Origin: Mesorhizobium atlanticum
GTDB taxonomy: Bacteria > Pseudomonadota > Alphaproteobacteria > Rhizobiales > Rhizobiaceae
NCBI RefSeq assembly: GCF_003289965.1
Contig: NZ_QMBQ01000004.1
Location: 310,001 to 374,000 of the forward strand
DNA: 64,000 nt
Reading direction: 5' to 3'
Position numbers and translations under genes: made by a program. Position 1 is the stretch's first letter; the number at the start of each line of letters is the position of its first letter. This document shows positions 9,015-18,122 of this stretch, piece by piece. Under the pieces are notes generated by a model. It worked only from the letters and a program-made list of their open reading frames with translations. It did no database searches and was not told where the DNA came from.

Positions 9015-9614
9015 ATGAAATACGCAATCCAGGCGGCGGTCCTCGCGGCCTCCTTGTTCGGTACAATGGGAGCGGCATCGGCGGATTCGATCCCCGGCAT
9101 GCGCGGGCACGACCATACCGGCATCACCGTGCCCGACATGAAGCAGGCCGTCGATTTCTTCACGAACGTCGTCGGCTGCAAGAAGGCGATGTCGTTCGGC
9201 CCGTTCGCCGACGACAAGGGCACTTTCATGCAGGACCTGCTCGGCGTCGATCCAAAGGCGGTGATCCAGGAGATCACCATGGTCCGCTGCGGCTATGGCT
9301 CGAACATCGAGCTGTTCAAATACACCGCGCCCGACCAGAAGGATCTGACGCCGAAGAACAGCGATATCGGCGGCTTCCACATCGCGCTTTATGTCGACGA
9401 CGTCGCCGCCGCGAAAGCCTATCTCGACGGCAAGGGCGTGAAGACCAGGCTGGGACCGCTGCCGGTCAAGGAAGGACCCGCGGCCGGCCAGACCATCCTC
9501 TATTTCCAGGCGCCCTGGGGTCTGCAGCTCGAAGCGATCAGCTACCCGCAGGGGATGGCCTATGAAAAGGGTGCGGAGACCGTGTTGTGGAGCCCGAAGG
9601 ATCCGACCAAATGA
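9015..9614 (+). CDS. Exported VOC (glyoxalase/dioxygenase fold) protein
   Basis: The 199-residue protein begins with a hydrophobic signal peptide of about 23 residues ending AASA, so it is probably periplasmic. After it, DHTGITVPDMKQAVDFFTNV (from about residue 33) and GGFHIALYVDDVAAAKAYLD give the two paired beta-alpha modules of the vicinal-oxygen-chelate fold. Candidate metal ligands include the His of GHDHTG, the Glu of NIELFKY and the His of GFHIAL. Most VOC enzymes are cytoplasmic, so export is unusual. It lies 80 bases after the transporter and may act on the transported compound before uptake, which is inference. Confidence 0.85.
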   Translation: MKYAIQAAVLAASLFGTMGAASADSIPGMRGHDHTGITVPDMKQAVDFFTNVVGCKKAMSFGPFADDKGTFMQDLLGVDPKAVIQEITMVRCGYGSNIELFKYTAPDQKDLTPKNSDIGGFHIALYVDDVAAAKAYLDGKGVKTRLGPLPVKEGPAAGQTILYFQAPWGLQLEAISYPQGMAYEKGAETVLWSPKDPTK

Positions 9615-9654
9615 CCTCAACCGCCCGCGCCAAACCATCGTTCAATTATAAAAC

Positions 9655-9667
9655 TTTAAGCTTGAAA
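9655..9667. promoter_or_regulatory. Palindromic operator candidate upstream of the CoA-aromatic operon
   Basis: TTTAAGCTTGAAA sits in an AT-rich pocket (ATTATAAAAC before, TAATTGG after) in the 136-base gap before the operon starting at 9751. It has the AAGCTT core also present at 17998-18003. It is a likely binding site for the MarR regulator encoded inside the same operon. Confidence 0.5.
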
Positions 9668-9750
9668 TAATTGGCCCCGGGCGCAATACTGACAGTCGGT
9701 ACCGCTGGTCCCATCAGGCGGTTCCGAAAGCGAAGAGGAGATCGCAAGAC

Positions 9751-12045
9751 ATGAAGGTTGCGGTTCTCGGCGGCGGACCGGCCGGACTCTATTTTGCCAT
9801 CTCGCTGAAGCTGCGCGATGCCGCGCATGAGGTGACGGTCTATGAGCGCAACCGCCCGGACGACACGTTCGGCTGGGGCGTTGTGCTTTCGGCAGAAACG
9901 CTGGAGAACCTGACCAGGAACGACCCGGTCAGCGCGGTCTGGATCAAGAAGCATTTTGCCTATTGGGACGACATCGCGGTCATCCATGACGGCGTGCGCA
10001 CCGTGTCTTCCGGCCATGGCTTCTGCGGCATCGGCCGCAAGCGGCTGTTGATCCTGTTGCAGCGCAGGGCGCGCGAGCTCGGCATCAAGCTGCAGTTCGA
10101 GACCGAGATCTCCGATCCCCGGCCCTTCATGGAAACGCATGACCTGGTGGTTGCGGCGGATGGGCTGAACTCGAAATCCCGCGCCACTTTCGCCGATGTG
10201 TTCAAGCCCGACATCGACACCCGCAAATGCAAGTTCGTTTGGCTCGGCACGACGCAGAAATTCGACGACGCCTTCACCTTCATCTTCGAGAAGACGGAGC
10301 ATGGCTGGGTGTGGGCGCATGCCTACCAGTTCGACAGCGAAACCGCGACCTTCATCGTCGAATGCAGCGAGCAGACCTGGAATGCCTTCGGCTTCGGCCA
10401 GATGACGCAGCAGGAATCGATCGCGGTCTGCGAGCGCATTTTTGCAAAGCATCTCGGCGGCCATGCGCTGATGACCAACGCCAACCACATCAGAGGTTCG
10501 GCCTGGATCAATTTCCCGCGCGTGCTGTGCGAGCGCTGGTCTTACAAGAACCTGGCGCTGATGGGCGATGCGGCGGCATCGGCACATTTCTCGATCGGCT
10601 CCGGCACCAAGCTGGCGCTCGAGAGCGCCGTCGCCCTCGCCGACTATGTCGAATCCGAGCCCGACCTCGAAGCGGCCTTCCGCAAATACGAGGATGCGCG
10701 CCGCACCGAGGTGCTGAAGCTGCAATCGGCGGCGCGAAATTCGCTTGAATGGTTCGAGGAAGTCGAACGATATCTCGGACTTGATCCAGTTCAGTTCAAC
10801 TATTCACTGCTCACCCGCTCGCAGCGCATCAGCCATGAGAACCTTCGTCTGCGCGACGCCGAATGGCTGGCGGGCGCCGAGGAGTGGTTCCAGCGCAAGG
10901 CCGGCGCTGGCGGCAACATGTTGCGCCGGGCGCCGATGTTCGCGCCGTTCAGGTTGCGCGACATGGCGCTCACCAACCGCATCGTCGTTTCGCCGATGGC
11001 GCAGTACAAGGCGGTCGACGGCTGCCCGACCGACTGGCATTTTTCCCACTATGCCGAGCGCGCCAAGGGCGGCGCGGGGCTGCTCTATATCGAGATGACC
11101 TGCGTCAGCCCGGAAGGGCGCATCACGCCCGGATGCCCTGGCTTCTACAAACCCGAACACGAAGTCGCCTGGAAGCGGCTGGTCGATTTCGTCCATGCCG
11201 AGACGGAAGCAAAAATCTGCGCCCAGATCGGCCATTCCGGCGCCAAGGGCTCGACCCGCGTCGGCTGGGAAGGAACGGACGTACCGCTCCCCTCCGGCAA
11301 CTGGCCGGTGATGGCGCCCTCGGCCGTGCCATGGTCGCCGAACAACCAGGTGCCAAAGGCGATGGACCGCGCCGACATGGACATGGTCCGCGATCAGTTC
11401 GTCGCCTCGGCCGAGATGGCAAAGCGCTGCGGCTTCGACATGCTGGAGATCCATGCCGCGCATGGCTATCTGCTGTCGGCCTTCATCACGCCGCTGACCA
11501 ATCGGCGCACCGACGAGTATGGCGGCTCGCTGGAAAACCGCATGCGCTATCCGCTGGAGATCTTCCACGCGGTGCGCGCGGTGTGGCCGGCGGAAAGGCC
11601 GATCTCGATGCGCATCTCGGCCAATGACTGGGTCGGCATCGAAGGCGTGACGCCGGCAGACGCGGTCGAGATCGCCAAACTGCTGCGCGAGGCCGGCGTC
11701 GACCTCTGCGACGTCTCGGCCGGACAGACCTCGATCGCCGCCAAACCGGTCTACGGCCGCATGTTCCAGACGCCGTTCTCCGACCGCATCCGCAACGAGG
11801 TCGGCATGGCGACGATGGCGGTCGGCAACATCTACGAGCCGGATCATGCCAACTCGATCCTGATGGCCGGCCGCGCCGATCTTGTGGCGCTGGCCAGGCC
11901 GCATCTTGCCGACCCCTACTGGACGCTGCATGCGGCGGTCACGCTCGGCGACCGCGGCGTCAAATGGCCGGATCCCTATCTGCCGGGACGCGACCAGATC
12001 TACCGGCTGGCCGAGCGCGAAGCCGCCGCGGGGCTCAAAGTATGA
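9751..12045 (+). CDS. Fused FAD monooxygenase / Old-Yellow-Enzyme reductase (2-aminobenzoyl-CoA or salicylyl-CoA type)
   Basis: The 764-residue protein has two domains. Residues 1-about 385 are a PHBH-class flavin monooxygenase with GGGPAG at 7-12 and the second FAD motif [15 protein letters not shown] near 271. Residues about 392-764 are an NADH:flavin oxidoreductase with [20 protein letters not shown] at its start and [14 protein letters not shown] near 567. This fusion is the hallmark of 2-aminobenzoyl-CoA monooxygenase/reductase, and of proteins annotated as bifunctional salicylyl-CoA 5-hydroxylase/oxidoreductase. It would hydroxylate and then reduce the CoA-activated ring, removing aromaticity. 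Overlap with the downstream SDR (ATGA) places it first in a six-gene operon. The choice between amino and hydroxy substrate is open. No adjacent aryl-CoA ligase is seen. Confidence 0.9.
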   Translation: MKVAVLGGGPAGLYFAISLKLRDAAHEVTVYERNRPDDTFGWGVVLSAETLENLTRNDPVSAVWIKKHFAYWDDIAVIHDGVRTVSSGHGFCGIGRKRLLILLQRRARELGIKLQFETEISDPRPFMETHDLVVAADGLNSKSRATFADVFKPDIDTRKCKFVWLGTTQKFDDAFTFIFEKTEHGWVWAHAYQFDSETATFIVECSEQTWNAFGFGQMTQQESIAVCERIFAKHLGGHALMTNANHIRGSAWINFPRVLCERWSYKNLALMGDAAASAHFSIGSGTKLALESAVALADYVESEPDLEAAFRKYEDARRTEVLKLQSAARNSLEWFEEVERYLGLDPVQFNYSLLTRSQRISHENLRLRDAEWLAGAEEWFQRKAGAGGNMLRRAPMFAPFRLRDMALTNRIVVSPMAQYKAVDGCPTDWHFSHYAERAKGGAGLLYIEMTCVSPEGRITPGCPGFYKPEHEVAWKRLVDFVHAETEAKICAQIGHSGAKGSTRVGWEGTDVPLPSGNWPVMAPSAVPWSPNNQVPKAMDRADMDMVRDQFVASAEMAKRCGFDMLEIHAAHGYLLSAFITPLTNRRTDEYGGSLENRMRYPLEIFHAVRAVWPAERPISMRISANDWVGIEGVTPADAVEIAKLLREAGVDLCDVSAGQTSIAAKPVYGRMFQTPFSDRIRNEVGMATMAVGNIYEPDHANSILMAGRADLVALARPHLADPYWTLHAAVTLGDRGVKWPDPYLPGRDQIYRLAEREAAAGLKV

Positions 12046-12815
12046 GCGCCGAAAAGGCAGTTGCCGGCAAGCATGCGCTGGTCACCGGCGGCGGCTCCGG
12101 CGTCGGCAAGGCCATCGCGCTGGCGCTGGCGGAAGCTGGCGTGAATGTCACCATCTGCGGGCGGCGCGCGGCTGAACTTGCCAAGGTGGCGGGCAAAGGC
12201 GACCGCATCTTCGGCATCGCCGCCGACGTTACCGACGAGGCGTCGATGGCGGCCCTTTATCAGCAAGCCGAGGCGGCGCGCGGACCGTTCGACATCGTCG
12301 TCGCCAACGCCGGCATGGCCGGCAGCGCACCGGCGCATAAGACCGCGCTGGCCGACTGGCAGCGCACGCTCGAAGTCAACCTCACCGGCGCCTTCCTGAC
12401 GGTGAAGCCGGCGCTGGCGGGCATGCTCGCGCGGAAGGCGGGCCGTATCGTCTTCGTCGCCTCGACCGCTGGGCTGAAAGGCTACGCCTATGTTGCGCCT
12501 TACGTCGCTGCCAAGCATGGCGTCGTCGGGTTAATGCGCGCCTTGGCCGCCGAAACCGCCAAGTCAGGCGTTACCGTCAATGCGGTCTGCCCGGGCTTCG
12601 TCGAGACCGACATGCTGGAGGAATCTGTCCGACGCATCGTCGAGAAGACCGGCCGCTCCGTGGAAGAAGCACGGCAGAGCCTGTCGGCGACGAACCCGCA
12701 AGGGCGTTTTATTCAACCGGACGAGGCCGCAGACGCGGTGCTGTGGCTGTGCAGCGATGCGGCGCGATCGATCACCGGACAGGCAATCTCCATCTCCGGA
12801 GGCGAGACATGGTAG
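12042..12815 (+). CDS. Short-chain dehydrogenase/reductase, 3-hydroxyacyl-CoA dehydrogenase role likely
   Basis: The 257-residue classical SDR has cofactor motif TGGGSGVG (15-22), NAG motif VANAGMAG and catalytic residues S141, Y154 and K158. The last residues ISGGETW match many SDR C-termini. The start overlaps the upstream stop (ATGA) and the stop overlaps the MarR start. Within a ring-cleavage and beta-oxidation operon it probably oxidises a 3-hydroxyacyl-CoA or reduces a cyclic keto intermediate, which is inferred from context. Confidence 0.9.
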   Translation: MSAEKAVAGKHALVTGGGSGVGKAIALALAEAGVNVTICGRRAAELAKVAGKGDRIFGIAADVTDEASMAALYQQAEAARGPFDIVVANAGMAGSAPAHKTALADWQRTLEVNLTGAFLTVKPALAGMLARKAGRIVFVASTAGLKGYAYVAPYVAAKHGVVGLMRALAAETAKSGVTVNAVCPGFVETDMLEESVRRIVEKTGRSVEEARQSLSATNPQGRFIQPDEAADAVLWLCSDAARSITGQAISISGGETW

Positions 12816-13273
12816 CGGGACCGACATCCACCGGGCCGGGCAAGGACCGGCTGAGGCTCTGGATCAGACTGCTGCGCGCCTCGCGCACCATCGAGGCCGA
12901 ACTGCGCGAGCGGCTGAAGAAGGAATTCGACACCACGCTGCCGCGCTTCGACGTGATGGCGGCGCTCTATCGTGTGCCGGAAGGGATGCTGATGAGCGAC
13001 CTGTCGCGCTTCCTTCTGGTGTCGAACGGCAACGTCACCGGCATCGTCGACCGCCTGGTTTCGGAAGGGCTGGTGACACGGGCGCGCCGCAACGGCGACC
13101 GCCGCACCTCGATGGTGCGGCTGACCGAGGAAGGCACCAGATCTTTCGCGACGATAGCGGCCGTGCATGAGGGCTGGGTCAGCGAGCTGCTCGGCGGTGT
13201 CAGCGACGACGAAGCGCGGCAGCTCGCCGGCATGCTGAAATCGTTCCGCAGCAATTGGGAGGGACGCGAATGA
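12809..13273 (+). CDS. MarR-family transcriptional regulator
   Basis: The 154-residue protein has a winged helix-turn-helix: [20 protein letters not shown] is the recognition helix region and [19 protein letters not shown] the wing with the DRR motif. It is embedded in the operon, overlapping the SDR stop upstream and the hydratase start downstream, so its level tracks the enzymes. MarR proteins of aromatic-CoA pathways commonly repress their operon and release DNA on binding an aryl-CoA or CoA intermediate. The AAGCTT-centred palindromes at 9655 and 17995, and the related sites at 1910 and 17111, are plausible targets, not demonstrated ones. Confidence 0.92.
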   Translation: MVAGPTSTGPGKDRLRLWIRLLRASRTIEAELRERLKKEFDTTLPRFDVMAALYRVPEGMLMSDLSRFLLVSNGNVTGIVDRLVSEGLVTRARRNGDRRTSMVRLTEEGTRSFATIAAVHEGWVSELLGGVSDDEARQLAGMLKSFRSNWEGRE

Positions 13274-14082
13274 GTGCCATGGCCAGACTCAAGCCGAAGC
13301 ATTTTCTCTGGCAGGTCGAAGGCCGGATCGCGAAGATTCGGCTCGACCGCCCCGAGCGCAAGAATCCGCTGACCTTCGACAGCTATGCCGAGCTGCGCGA
13401 CACGTTCCGCGACCTCGTCTATGCCGACGATGTCGACGCCGTCGTGTGCCTGCCCAATGGCGGCAATTTCTGCTCTGGCGGCGATGTCCACGACATCATC
13501 GGACCACTGGTCAAGATGGACATGAAGCAGCTTTTGGCCTTCACCCGCATGACCGGCGACTTCGTCAAGGCGATGCTGAACTGCGGCAAGCCGATTATTT
13601 CCGCCGTCGACGGCGTGGCCGTCGGCGCCGGCGCCATCATCGCAATGGCCTCCGACATCCGTATCGCGACACCGGAAGCGAAAACCGCGTTCCTGTTCAC
13701 CCGCGTCGGCCTCGCCGGCTGCGACATGGGCGCCTGTGCGATCCTGCCGCGCATCATCGGCCAAGGCCGCGCCGCCGAGCTGCTCTATACCGGCCGAACC
13801 ATGAGCGCTGCCGAAGGCGAGCGCTGGGGGTTCTACAACCGGCTGGTCGATGCGGCGGCGCTCGAGGCCGATGCGCTCGACATGGCGGCGCGCATCGTCT
13901 CCGGCCCGACCTTCGCGCATGGCATCACCAAGACGCAGCTGAACCAGGAATGGTCGATGGGCCTTGACCAGGCTATCGAAGCGGAAGCGCAAGCGCAGGC
14001 AATCTGCATGCAGACCGGCGATTTCGAGCGGGCTTACAAGGCGTTCGTCGCCAAGGAAAAGCCGGTGTTCGAGGGGAATTGA
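13270..14082 (+). CDS. Enoyl-CoA hydratase/isomerase family protein
   Basis: The 270-residue crotonase-fold protein has oxyanion-hole segments [13 protein letters not shown] (first) and [20 protein letters not shown] (second). The canonical hydratase glutamates are not both evident in the [20 protein letters not shown] region, so ring-opening hydrolase or isomerase activity is also possible. It starts in an ATGA overlap with the MarR gene. In the operon it would hydrate or cleave the dearomatised CoA ring product. Confidence 0.9.
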   Translation: MSAMARLKPKHFLWQVEGRIAKIRLDRPERKNPLTFDSYAELRDTFRDLVYADDVDAVVCLPNGGNFCSGGDVHDIIGPLVKMDMKQLLAFTRMTGDFVKAMLNCGKPIISAVDGVAVGAGAIIAMASDIRIATPEAKTAFLFTRVGLAGCDMGACAILPRIIGQGRAAELLYTGRTMSAAEGERWGFYNRLVDAAALEADALDMAARIVSGPTFAHGITKTQLNQEWSMGLDQAIEAEAQAQAICMQTGDFERAYKAFVAKEKPVFEGN

Positions 14083-14122
14083 GGGATGGGCGCGCAAACC
14101 TCGAAGCACTGTGGAGGCGCAA

Positions 14123-15271
14123 ATGCCTGACCGCTCCTTTCTCTCCTGGCCCTTCTTCGAGGACCGCCACCACCAACTCGCCGAACGCCTCGATGCCTGG
14201 TGCGCAAAGAACCTCCCCGTCGATCACCACGACGTCGATGCCGCCTGCCGCGAACTGGTGACGAAGCTCGGCCGTGACGGCTGGCTGAAGCCGACCGCGC
14301 TCGACCCCGCCAATCCCGCGCCGCTCGACGTCCGCACGCTGTGCATCACGCGCGAAACACTCGCCCGCCACGACGGCCTCGCCGATTTCGCCTTCGCCAT
14401 GCAGGGGCTGGGCACCGGCGCGATCTCGCTGTTCGGGACGCCGGACCAGCAGCGCTGGCTTGCGAAGACGCGGGCGGGCGAGGCGATTTCCGCCTTTGCG
14501 CTGTCGGAGCCGCGCTCCGGCTCTGACGTCGCGAATATGGAAATGACGGCCACGCGCCACGGCGATGACTACATCCTGTCGGGCGAAAAGACCTGGATCT
14601 CCAATGGCGGCATCGCCGACCTCTATGTCGTGTTCGCCCGCACCGGCGAGGCGCCGGGCGCCAAGGGGATTTCCGCTTTCATCGTGCCTGGCGACGCGAA
14701 GGGTCTCGGCATCGCCGAACGGCTCGAGGTCATTGCCCCTCACCCGCTGGCGCGGCTCTCCTTCGACAATGTCCGCGTCTCGGCTTCCGCCCGGATCGGC
14801 AAGCCCGGCGATGGGTTCCGCATCGCAATGTCGGTGCTCGACGTCTTCCGATCGACTGTTGGCGCGGCGGCACTTGGTTTCGCGCGACGTGCGCTGGACG
14901 AGAGCGTCAGCAGAGCCGCCGAGCGCAAATTGTTCGGCGCGCCGATGGCGGAACTGCAGATGGTGCAGGGCCACATCGCCGACATGGCGCTCGATGTCGA
15001 CGCCGCCGCGCTGCTTATCTACCGCGCCGCCTGGACCAAGGACATGGGGGCCGCCCGCGTCACCCGCGAAGCGGCGATGGCGAAGCTGTTTGCCACCGAC
15101 AAGGCGCAGGAAGTGATCGACAAGGCCGTGCAGTTGCATGGCGGCGACGGCGTGCGCAAGGGCCATATCGTCGAGAGCCTCTATCGCGAGATCCGAGCGT
15201 TGCGCATCTATGAGGGTGCATCCGACGTGCAGAAGGTGGTCATTGCCCGGCAGGTGATGGGAGCGGCTTGA
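14123..15271 (+). CDS. Acyl-CoA dehydrogenase family protein
   Basis: The 382-residue FAD enzyme contains [19 protein letters not shown] and [20 protein letters not shown], the conserved flavin-binding strands, and [11 protein letters not shown] near the C-terminus. IYEGASDVQ carries the glutamate that serves as catalytic base in medium-chain-type enzymes. The ATG at 14123 follows GGAGGCGC. A reading that starts 53 codons upstream merely overlaps the hydratase. It probably oxidises the ring-opened acyl-CoA and passes electrons to ETF. Confidence 0.92.
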   Translation: MPDRSFLSWPFFEDRHHQLAERLDAWCAKNLPVDHHDVDAACRELVTKLGRDGWLKPTALDPANPAPLDVRTLCITRETLARHDGLADFAFAMQGLGTGAISLFGTPDQQRWLAKTRAGEAISAFALSEPRSGSDVANMEMTATRHGDDYILSGEKTWISNGGIADLYVVFARTGEAPGAKGISAFIVPGDAKGLGIAERLEVIAPHPLARLSFDNVRVSASARIGKPGDGFRIAMSVLDVFRSTVGAAALGFARRALDESVSRAAERKLFGAPMAELQMVQGHIADMALDVDAAALLIYRAAWTKDMGAARVTREAAMAKLFATDKAQEVIDKAVQLHGGDGVRKGHIVESLYREIRALRIYEGASDVQKVVIARQVMGAA

Positions 15272-15298
15272 GCTGCCAGTGGGTCCTGTGAGTTTTCA

Positions 15299-15328
15299 AA
15301 CGCCGTCATTGCAGGCGTTGTCTGTTTT
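15299..15328 (+). terminator. Weak terminator-like hairpin between acyl-CoA dehydrogenase and RidA genes
   Basis: AACGCC and GGCGTT (15299-15304, 15314-15319) can pair around a 9-base loop, followed by GTCTGTTTTT. The stem is short, so it more likely tunes than ends transcription into the RidA gene 15 bases on. Confidence 0.3.
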
Positions 15329-15342
15329 TGGGGAGGCTAAAC

Positions 15343-15738
15343 ATGCACACCATCCTCCAGCCTGAAGGCTGGGCCAAGCCGATCGGCTATGCCAATGGCG
15401 TGGCCGCGCGCGGCAGGCTTGTGTTTATCGGCGGTCAGGTCGGCTGGAACGCGGAGTGCAAATTCGAGACCGACGACTTCGTCGGCCAGGTGCGCCAGAC
15501 GCTCGCCAATGTTGTTGCCGTGCTGGCCGAAGCCGGCGGCGAGCCGCGGCACATCACCTCGATGACCTGGTATTTCACCGACAAGGCCGAATATGTCGGC
15601 AACCTCAAAGGCATAGGCGAGGCCTATCGCGACGTGATCGGCCGGCATTTCCCGGCGATGGCGGCGATGCAGGTGGTGGCGCTGGTGGAGGACCGCGCCA
15701 AAGTCGAGATTCAAGCCACTGCCGTCATTCCGGAATGA
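15343..15738 (+). CDS. RidA/YjgF-family protein lacking the catalytic arginine
   Basis: The 131-residue protein has the chorismate-mutase-like Rid fold: GRLVFIGGQVGWN, VLAEAGGEPRHITSMTWYFTD and KVEIQATAVIPE at the C-terminus. Classical RidA has an arginine in a PAR(S/T) motif that binds the imine carboxylate. Here the equivalent stretch reads FPAMAAMQVV, so that arginine is missing, as in the Rid4-7 subgroups. GGGGAGGC precedes the ATG. Its place at the end of a possible aminobenzoyl-CoA operon suggests action on an enamine/imine or a related unstable intermediate; the exact reaction is unknown. Confidence 0.9.
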   Translation: MHTILQPEGWAKPIGYANGVAARGRLVFIGGQVGWNAECKFETDDFVGQVRQTLANVVAVLAEAGGEPRHITSMTWYFTDKAEYVGNLKGIGEAYRDVIGRHFPAMAAMQVVALVEDRAKVEIQATAVIPE

Positions 15739-15749
15739 ACGCCCATCAC

Positions 15750-15934
15750 TTCGTCATCCACGGGCGCAGCAAGGAGCGATAGCGACGCAGCCGCAGACCC
15801 GAGGATCCATTCCGTGACTTCAAAGCGCCGCGGCGGTGCAGAACTCTGCTCCGCTGAGCCCGTCCGAGGCAACGGAATGGATCCCAGGGTCTTCGCGACG
15901 GAGCTTCGCTCCTGCTTCGCCCTGGGATGACGAA
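15750..15934. repeat. Long imperfect inverted repeat of the rhizobial intergenic type
   Basis: The left half (TTCGTCATCCACGGGCG...GGATCCATTCCGTGA) is an imperfect complement of the right half (ACGGAATGGATCCCAGGG...CCTGGGATGACGAA). The unit fills the convergent gap between the RidA gene and the minus-strand flavin monooxygenase and could terminate both. Such units are abundant in Mesorhizobium and Bradyrhizobium genomes. Confidence 0.7.
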
Positions 15935-15969
15935 ATTGGTGAGCCCGGCCAACCGGCTCCAATCGGATC

Positions 15970-17061
15970 TTATCCTCGCAGTCCTGCCTTTCTCAAAATC
16001 GGCAGCACGTGGTCGCAGAAATAGGGCAGTTCCTGCGTGTAGTTGACGAAGGACAAAGCGATGCCCTGGTAGCCATGCCCGGCTATTTCGGCCATGTCGG
16101 TGGCGATCGTTTCTGGGGTACCGATCAGCGGATAGGTACCGGCGCCGCCGGCGAAGCGCTGGCGGTAGCGGTCATAGGCATGCGGGTCGTGCGACTGCGA
16201 AAATTCCTTCTTGCCGGCCATATGGGCATCGACCGCTTCGTGGTCAGCCATCGTGACGGCATAGCGCGTATAATAGGCTTGCGCCTCTTCCATAGTCGGG
16301 CGGCAGACGACATGCGCAACTGTATAGACGCCGACGTTGCGGCCGACTTTGTCGGCGCGTTCGCCGATGTCGGCGACATGCTTGCCGGCGTCGCTCATCT
16401 CCGAGAAGGTCGTGAACAGATAATCGCATCTGGCGACCGCGAAATCCCGGCCCGGGCCGCCAAAGGCGGCGTTCATCGTCACCGGGCGCGGCAGCTGCAG
16501 ACTGGCCGGCCGGCTCACCGCCTCCTTCAGGCGATAATAGGCGCCCTCGTAGTCGAGCGGCTCGCTCGACGCGTAAAGCCGCTCCAGGATCTCGATCCAT
16601 TCCGCCGCCTGGTCATAACCCTTCTCGACCAGCGGTGTGCCGAACATGCCGAACTCTTTTGGGTTCCAGCCGCAGACGATGTTGAGCCCCGCGCGGCCCC
16701 GGCTGATATGGTCGACCGTCGCCAACGCCTTGGCGGCGTAGAGCGGATGCACGAGCGGCACATGCACCGTCATGAACAGGCCGATCTGCTCCGTGGCCGT
16801 GGCAAGGGCGGCGGCCCAGGTGAAGGTCTCGAAGGAGAATTCGCGCACCTTGTTGCGGCCGCCAAAGCCACGCCAGCGCGCGATCGGCAGCATGAACTCC
16901 AGCCCGGCGCGATCGGCGATCTGCGCCGCCGTCAGATTGTCCTGCCAGCTTGCCGTCCAGCGCTCCGGCACATCGGTGATGGCAAGCCCGCCATCGGCGT
17001 TGGTCGAGAACACGCCAAGCTTCAGTCTGTTCGGGCCATGCAGGGGATGCGCTTTGATCAT
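15970..17061 (-). CDS. LLM-class flavin-dependent monooxygenase, RutA/SfnG-like
   Basis: The protein has 363 residues from the ATG at 17061, with an alternative GTG 9 codons upstream. It is a luciferase-like TIM barrel: FMLPIARWRGFGG, FETFTWAAALATATEQIGLF, DHISRGRAGLNIVCGWNPKE and LIGTPETIATDMAEIAGHGY are typical of the RutA / dimethylsulfone monooxygenase subfamily, which uses reduced FMN and oxygen. It is divergent from the aldolase at 17184, with a TTTCA...TGAAA palindrome between them, so the two are probably co-regulated. The substrate may be a cyclic amide or sulfur compound; this is not decidable here. Confidence 0.88.
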   Translation of the reverse strand: MIKAHPLHGPNRLKLGVFSTNADGGLAITDVPERWTASWQDNLTAAQIADRAGLEFMLPIARWRGFGGRNKVREFSFETFTWAAALATATEQIGLFMTVHVPLVHPLYAAKALATVDHISRGRAGLNIVCGWNPKEFGMFGTPLVEKGYDQAAEWIEILERLYASSEPLDYEGAYYRLKEAVSRPASLQLPRPVTMNAAFGGPGRDFAVARCDYLFTTFSEMSDAGKHVADIGERADKVGRNVGVYTVAHVVCRPTMEEAQAYYTRYAVTMADHEAVDAHMAGKKEFSQSHDPHAYDRYRQRFAGGAGTYPLIGTPETIATDMAEIAGHGYQGIALSFVNYTQELPYFCDHVLPILRKAGLRG

Positions 17062-17110
17062 CTTGGAAACTCTTGGGCGGGACGCCACACGCTAGGCCGG
17101 CGTGAAAATA

Positions 17111-17124
17111 TTTCAAGCCTGAAA
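17111..17124. promoter_or_regulatory. Palindromic operator candidate between divergent monooxygenase and aldolase genes
   Basis: TTTCAAGCCTGAAA has perfect TTTCA/TGAAA arms around AGCC. It lies 50 bases from the monooxygenase start and 60 from the aldolase start, a good position for control of both. It is a member of the motif family at 1910, 9655 and 17995. Confidence 0.5.
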
Positions 17125-17183
17125 TAGCTTCGCCTCGTCGTTGTTTGCGGATATGGATTGGGCAACATGAAAAGGGGATCGGC

Positions 17184-17945
17184 ATGAGCGAGTTCCGCCA
17201 GAAATGCATCGGCAAGACCAACCTCGTCGGGTCCTTTGCCGCCATTCCGCATCCGGTCGCCGTCGAGGTGATGGCATCCTCCGGGCTCGATTTCCTCTGC
17301 ATCGACTGGGAGCACGCGCAGATCTCGCGCGAGACGATCGAAGCCATGGTGCGGGCGGCCGACGTGCATCGCGTGCCGGCCATGGTGCGCGTTCCCGGCC
17401 ATGCGCCTGAAGCCATCCAGGCGGCGCTGGACAGCGGCGCGCAGGGCGTGCTCGTGCCGCGTGTCTCGACCTCGGAGCAGGCCGCGATGGCCGTCAAGGC
17501 CTCGCGCTATCCGCCGTTCGGCGAGCGCGGCGTCGGTCCCGGACGCGCCGCCGGCTATGGCTATCGCATTCCCGAATATCTGGCCGCTGCCAATGAGCGG
17601 GTCGTCGTCGCGGTCCAGGTCGAGACGGCGGAAGGTCTCGCCAACATCGAAGCAATCGCGGCCGTCGACAGCGTCGACGTGATCTTCGTCGGCCCAGGCG
17701 ATCTATCGGTATCGATCGACGCAGTCGGGCCGGCCGGCACGGACAAGCTCAATGCGGCGATCAAGAGCATCATCGGCGCAACGCTAGCACATGGCAGGAC
17801 CGCCGGCATATTCTGCGCCAGCCCGCAGAATGTCGGCCGATGGGCAGCCATTGGTGCGAGTTTCTTCGTGCTGGCCAGCGACACGATGTTTCTTGGCGCC
17901 GGCGCGGCGGCCAATTTTGCCGCCACGCGCGATGAGCTGGCGTAA
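17184..17945 (+). CDS. HpcH/HpaI-family class II aldolase
   Basis: The 253-residue TIM-barrel protein has the family signature CIDWEHAQIS (catalytic His region), AVQVETAEGLANI with the metal-ligand Glu, and VGPGDLSVSID with the metal-ligand Asp. The start at 17184 follows AAAGGGGATC; an in-frame upstream ATG at 17145 lacks a site. Members cleave 2-oxo-4-hydroxy acids to pyruvate plus an aldehyde at the end of aromatic meta-cleavage pathways, or act in sugar-acid pathways. It is the first gene of a short plus-strand run containing an aminotransferase and transporter genes. Confidence 0.9.
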   Translation: MSEFRQKCIGKTNLVGSFAAIPHPVAVEVMASSGLDFLCIDWEHAQISRETIEAMVRAADVHRVPAMVRVPGHAPEAIQAALDSGAQGVLVPRVSTSEQAAMAVKASRYPPFGERGVGPGRAAGYGYRIPEYLAAANERVVVAVQVETAEGLANIEAIAAVDSVDVIFVGPGDLSVSIDAVGPAGTDKLNAAIKSIIGATLAHGRTAGIFCASPQNVGRWAAIGASFFVLASDTMFLGAGAAANFAATRDELA

Positions 17946-17994
17946 AACGGGCGCGATCCGAGGCGTATCGGTGGGGCAACAGGGGCGCCAAACT

Positions 17995-18008
17995 TTTTAA
18001 GCTTAAAA
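17995..18008. promoter_or_regulatory. Perfect 14-bp palindrome upstream of aminotransferase operon
   Basis: TTTTAAGCTTAAAA is a perfect palindrome in the 177-base gap after the aldolase. It is the most symmetrical member of a four-site family (1910, 9655, 17111, 17995). ACCTTGAAATAC follows at 18012-18023 and could be a second half-site. Its position fits control of the 18123 aminotransferase. Confidence 0.55.
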
Positions 18009-18122
18009 CTTTTACCTTGAAATACGCGGCGCTTTGGATAGCATCCTTGATAGCGGCTGCGGTGGCAGAGGGACTTTCCGGTCAGTCCACCGTCGTGCTC
18101 CGGGTGGGAGGGGTTTCAGTCC

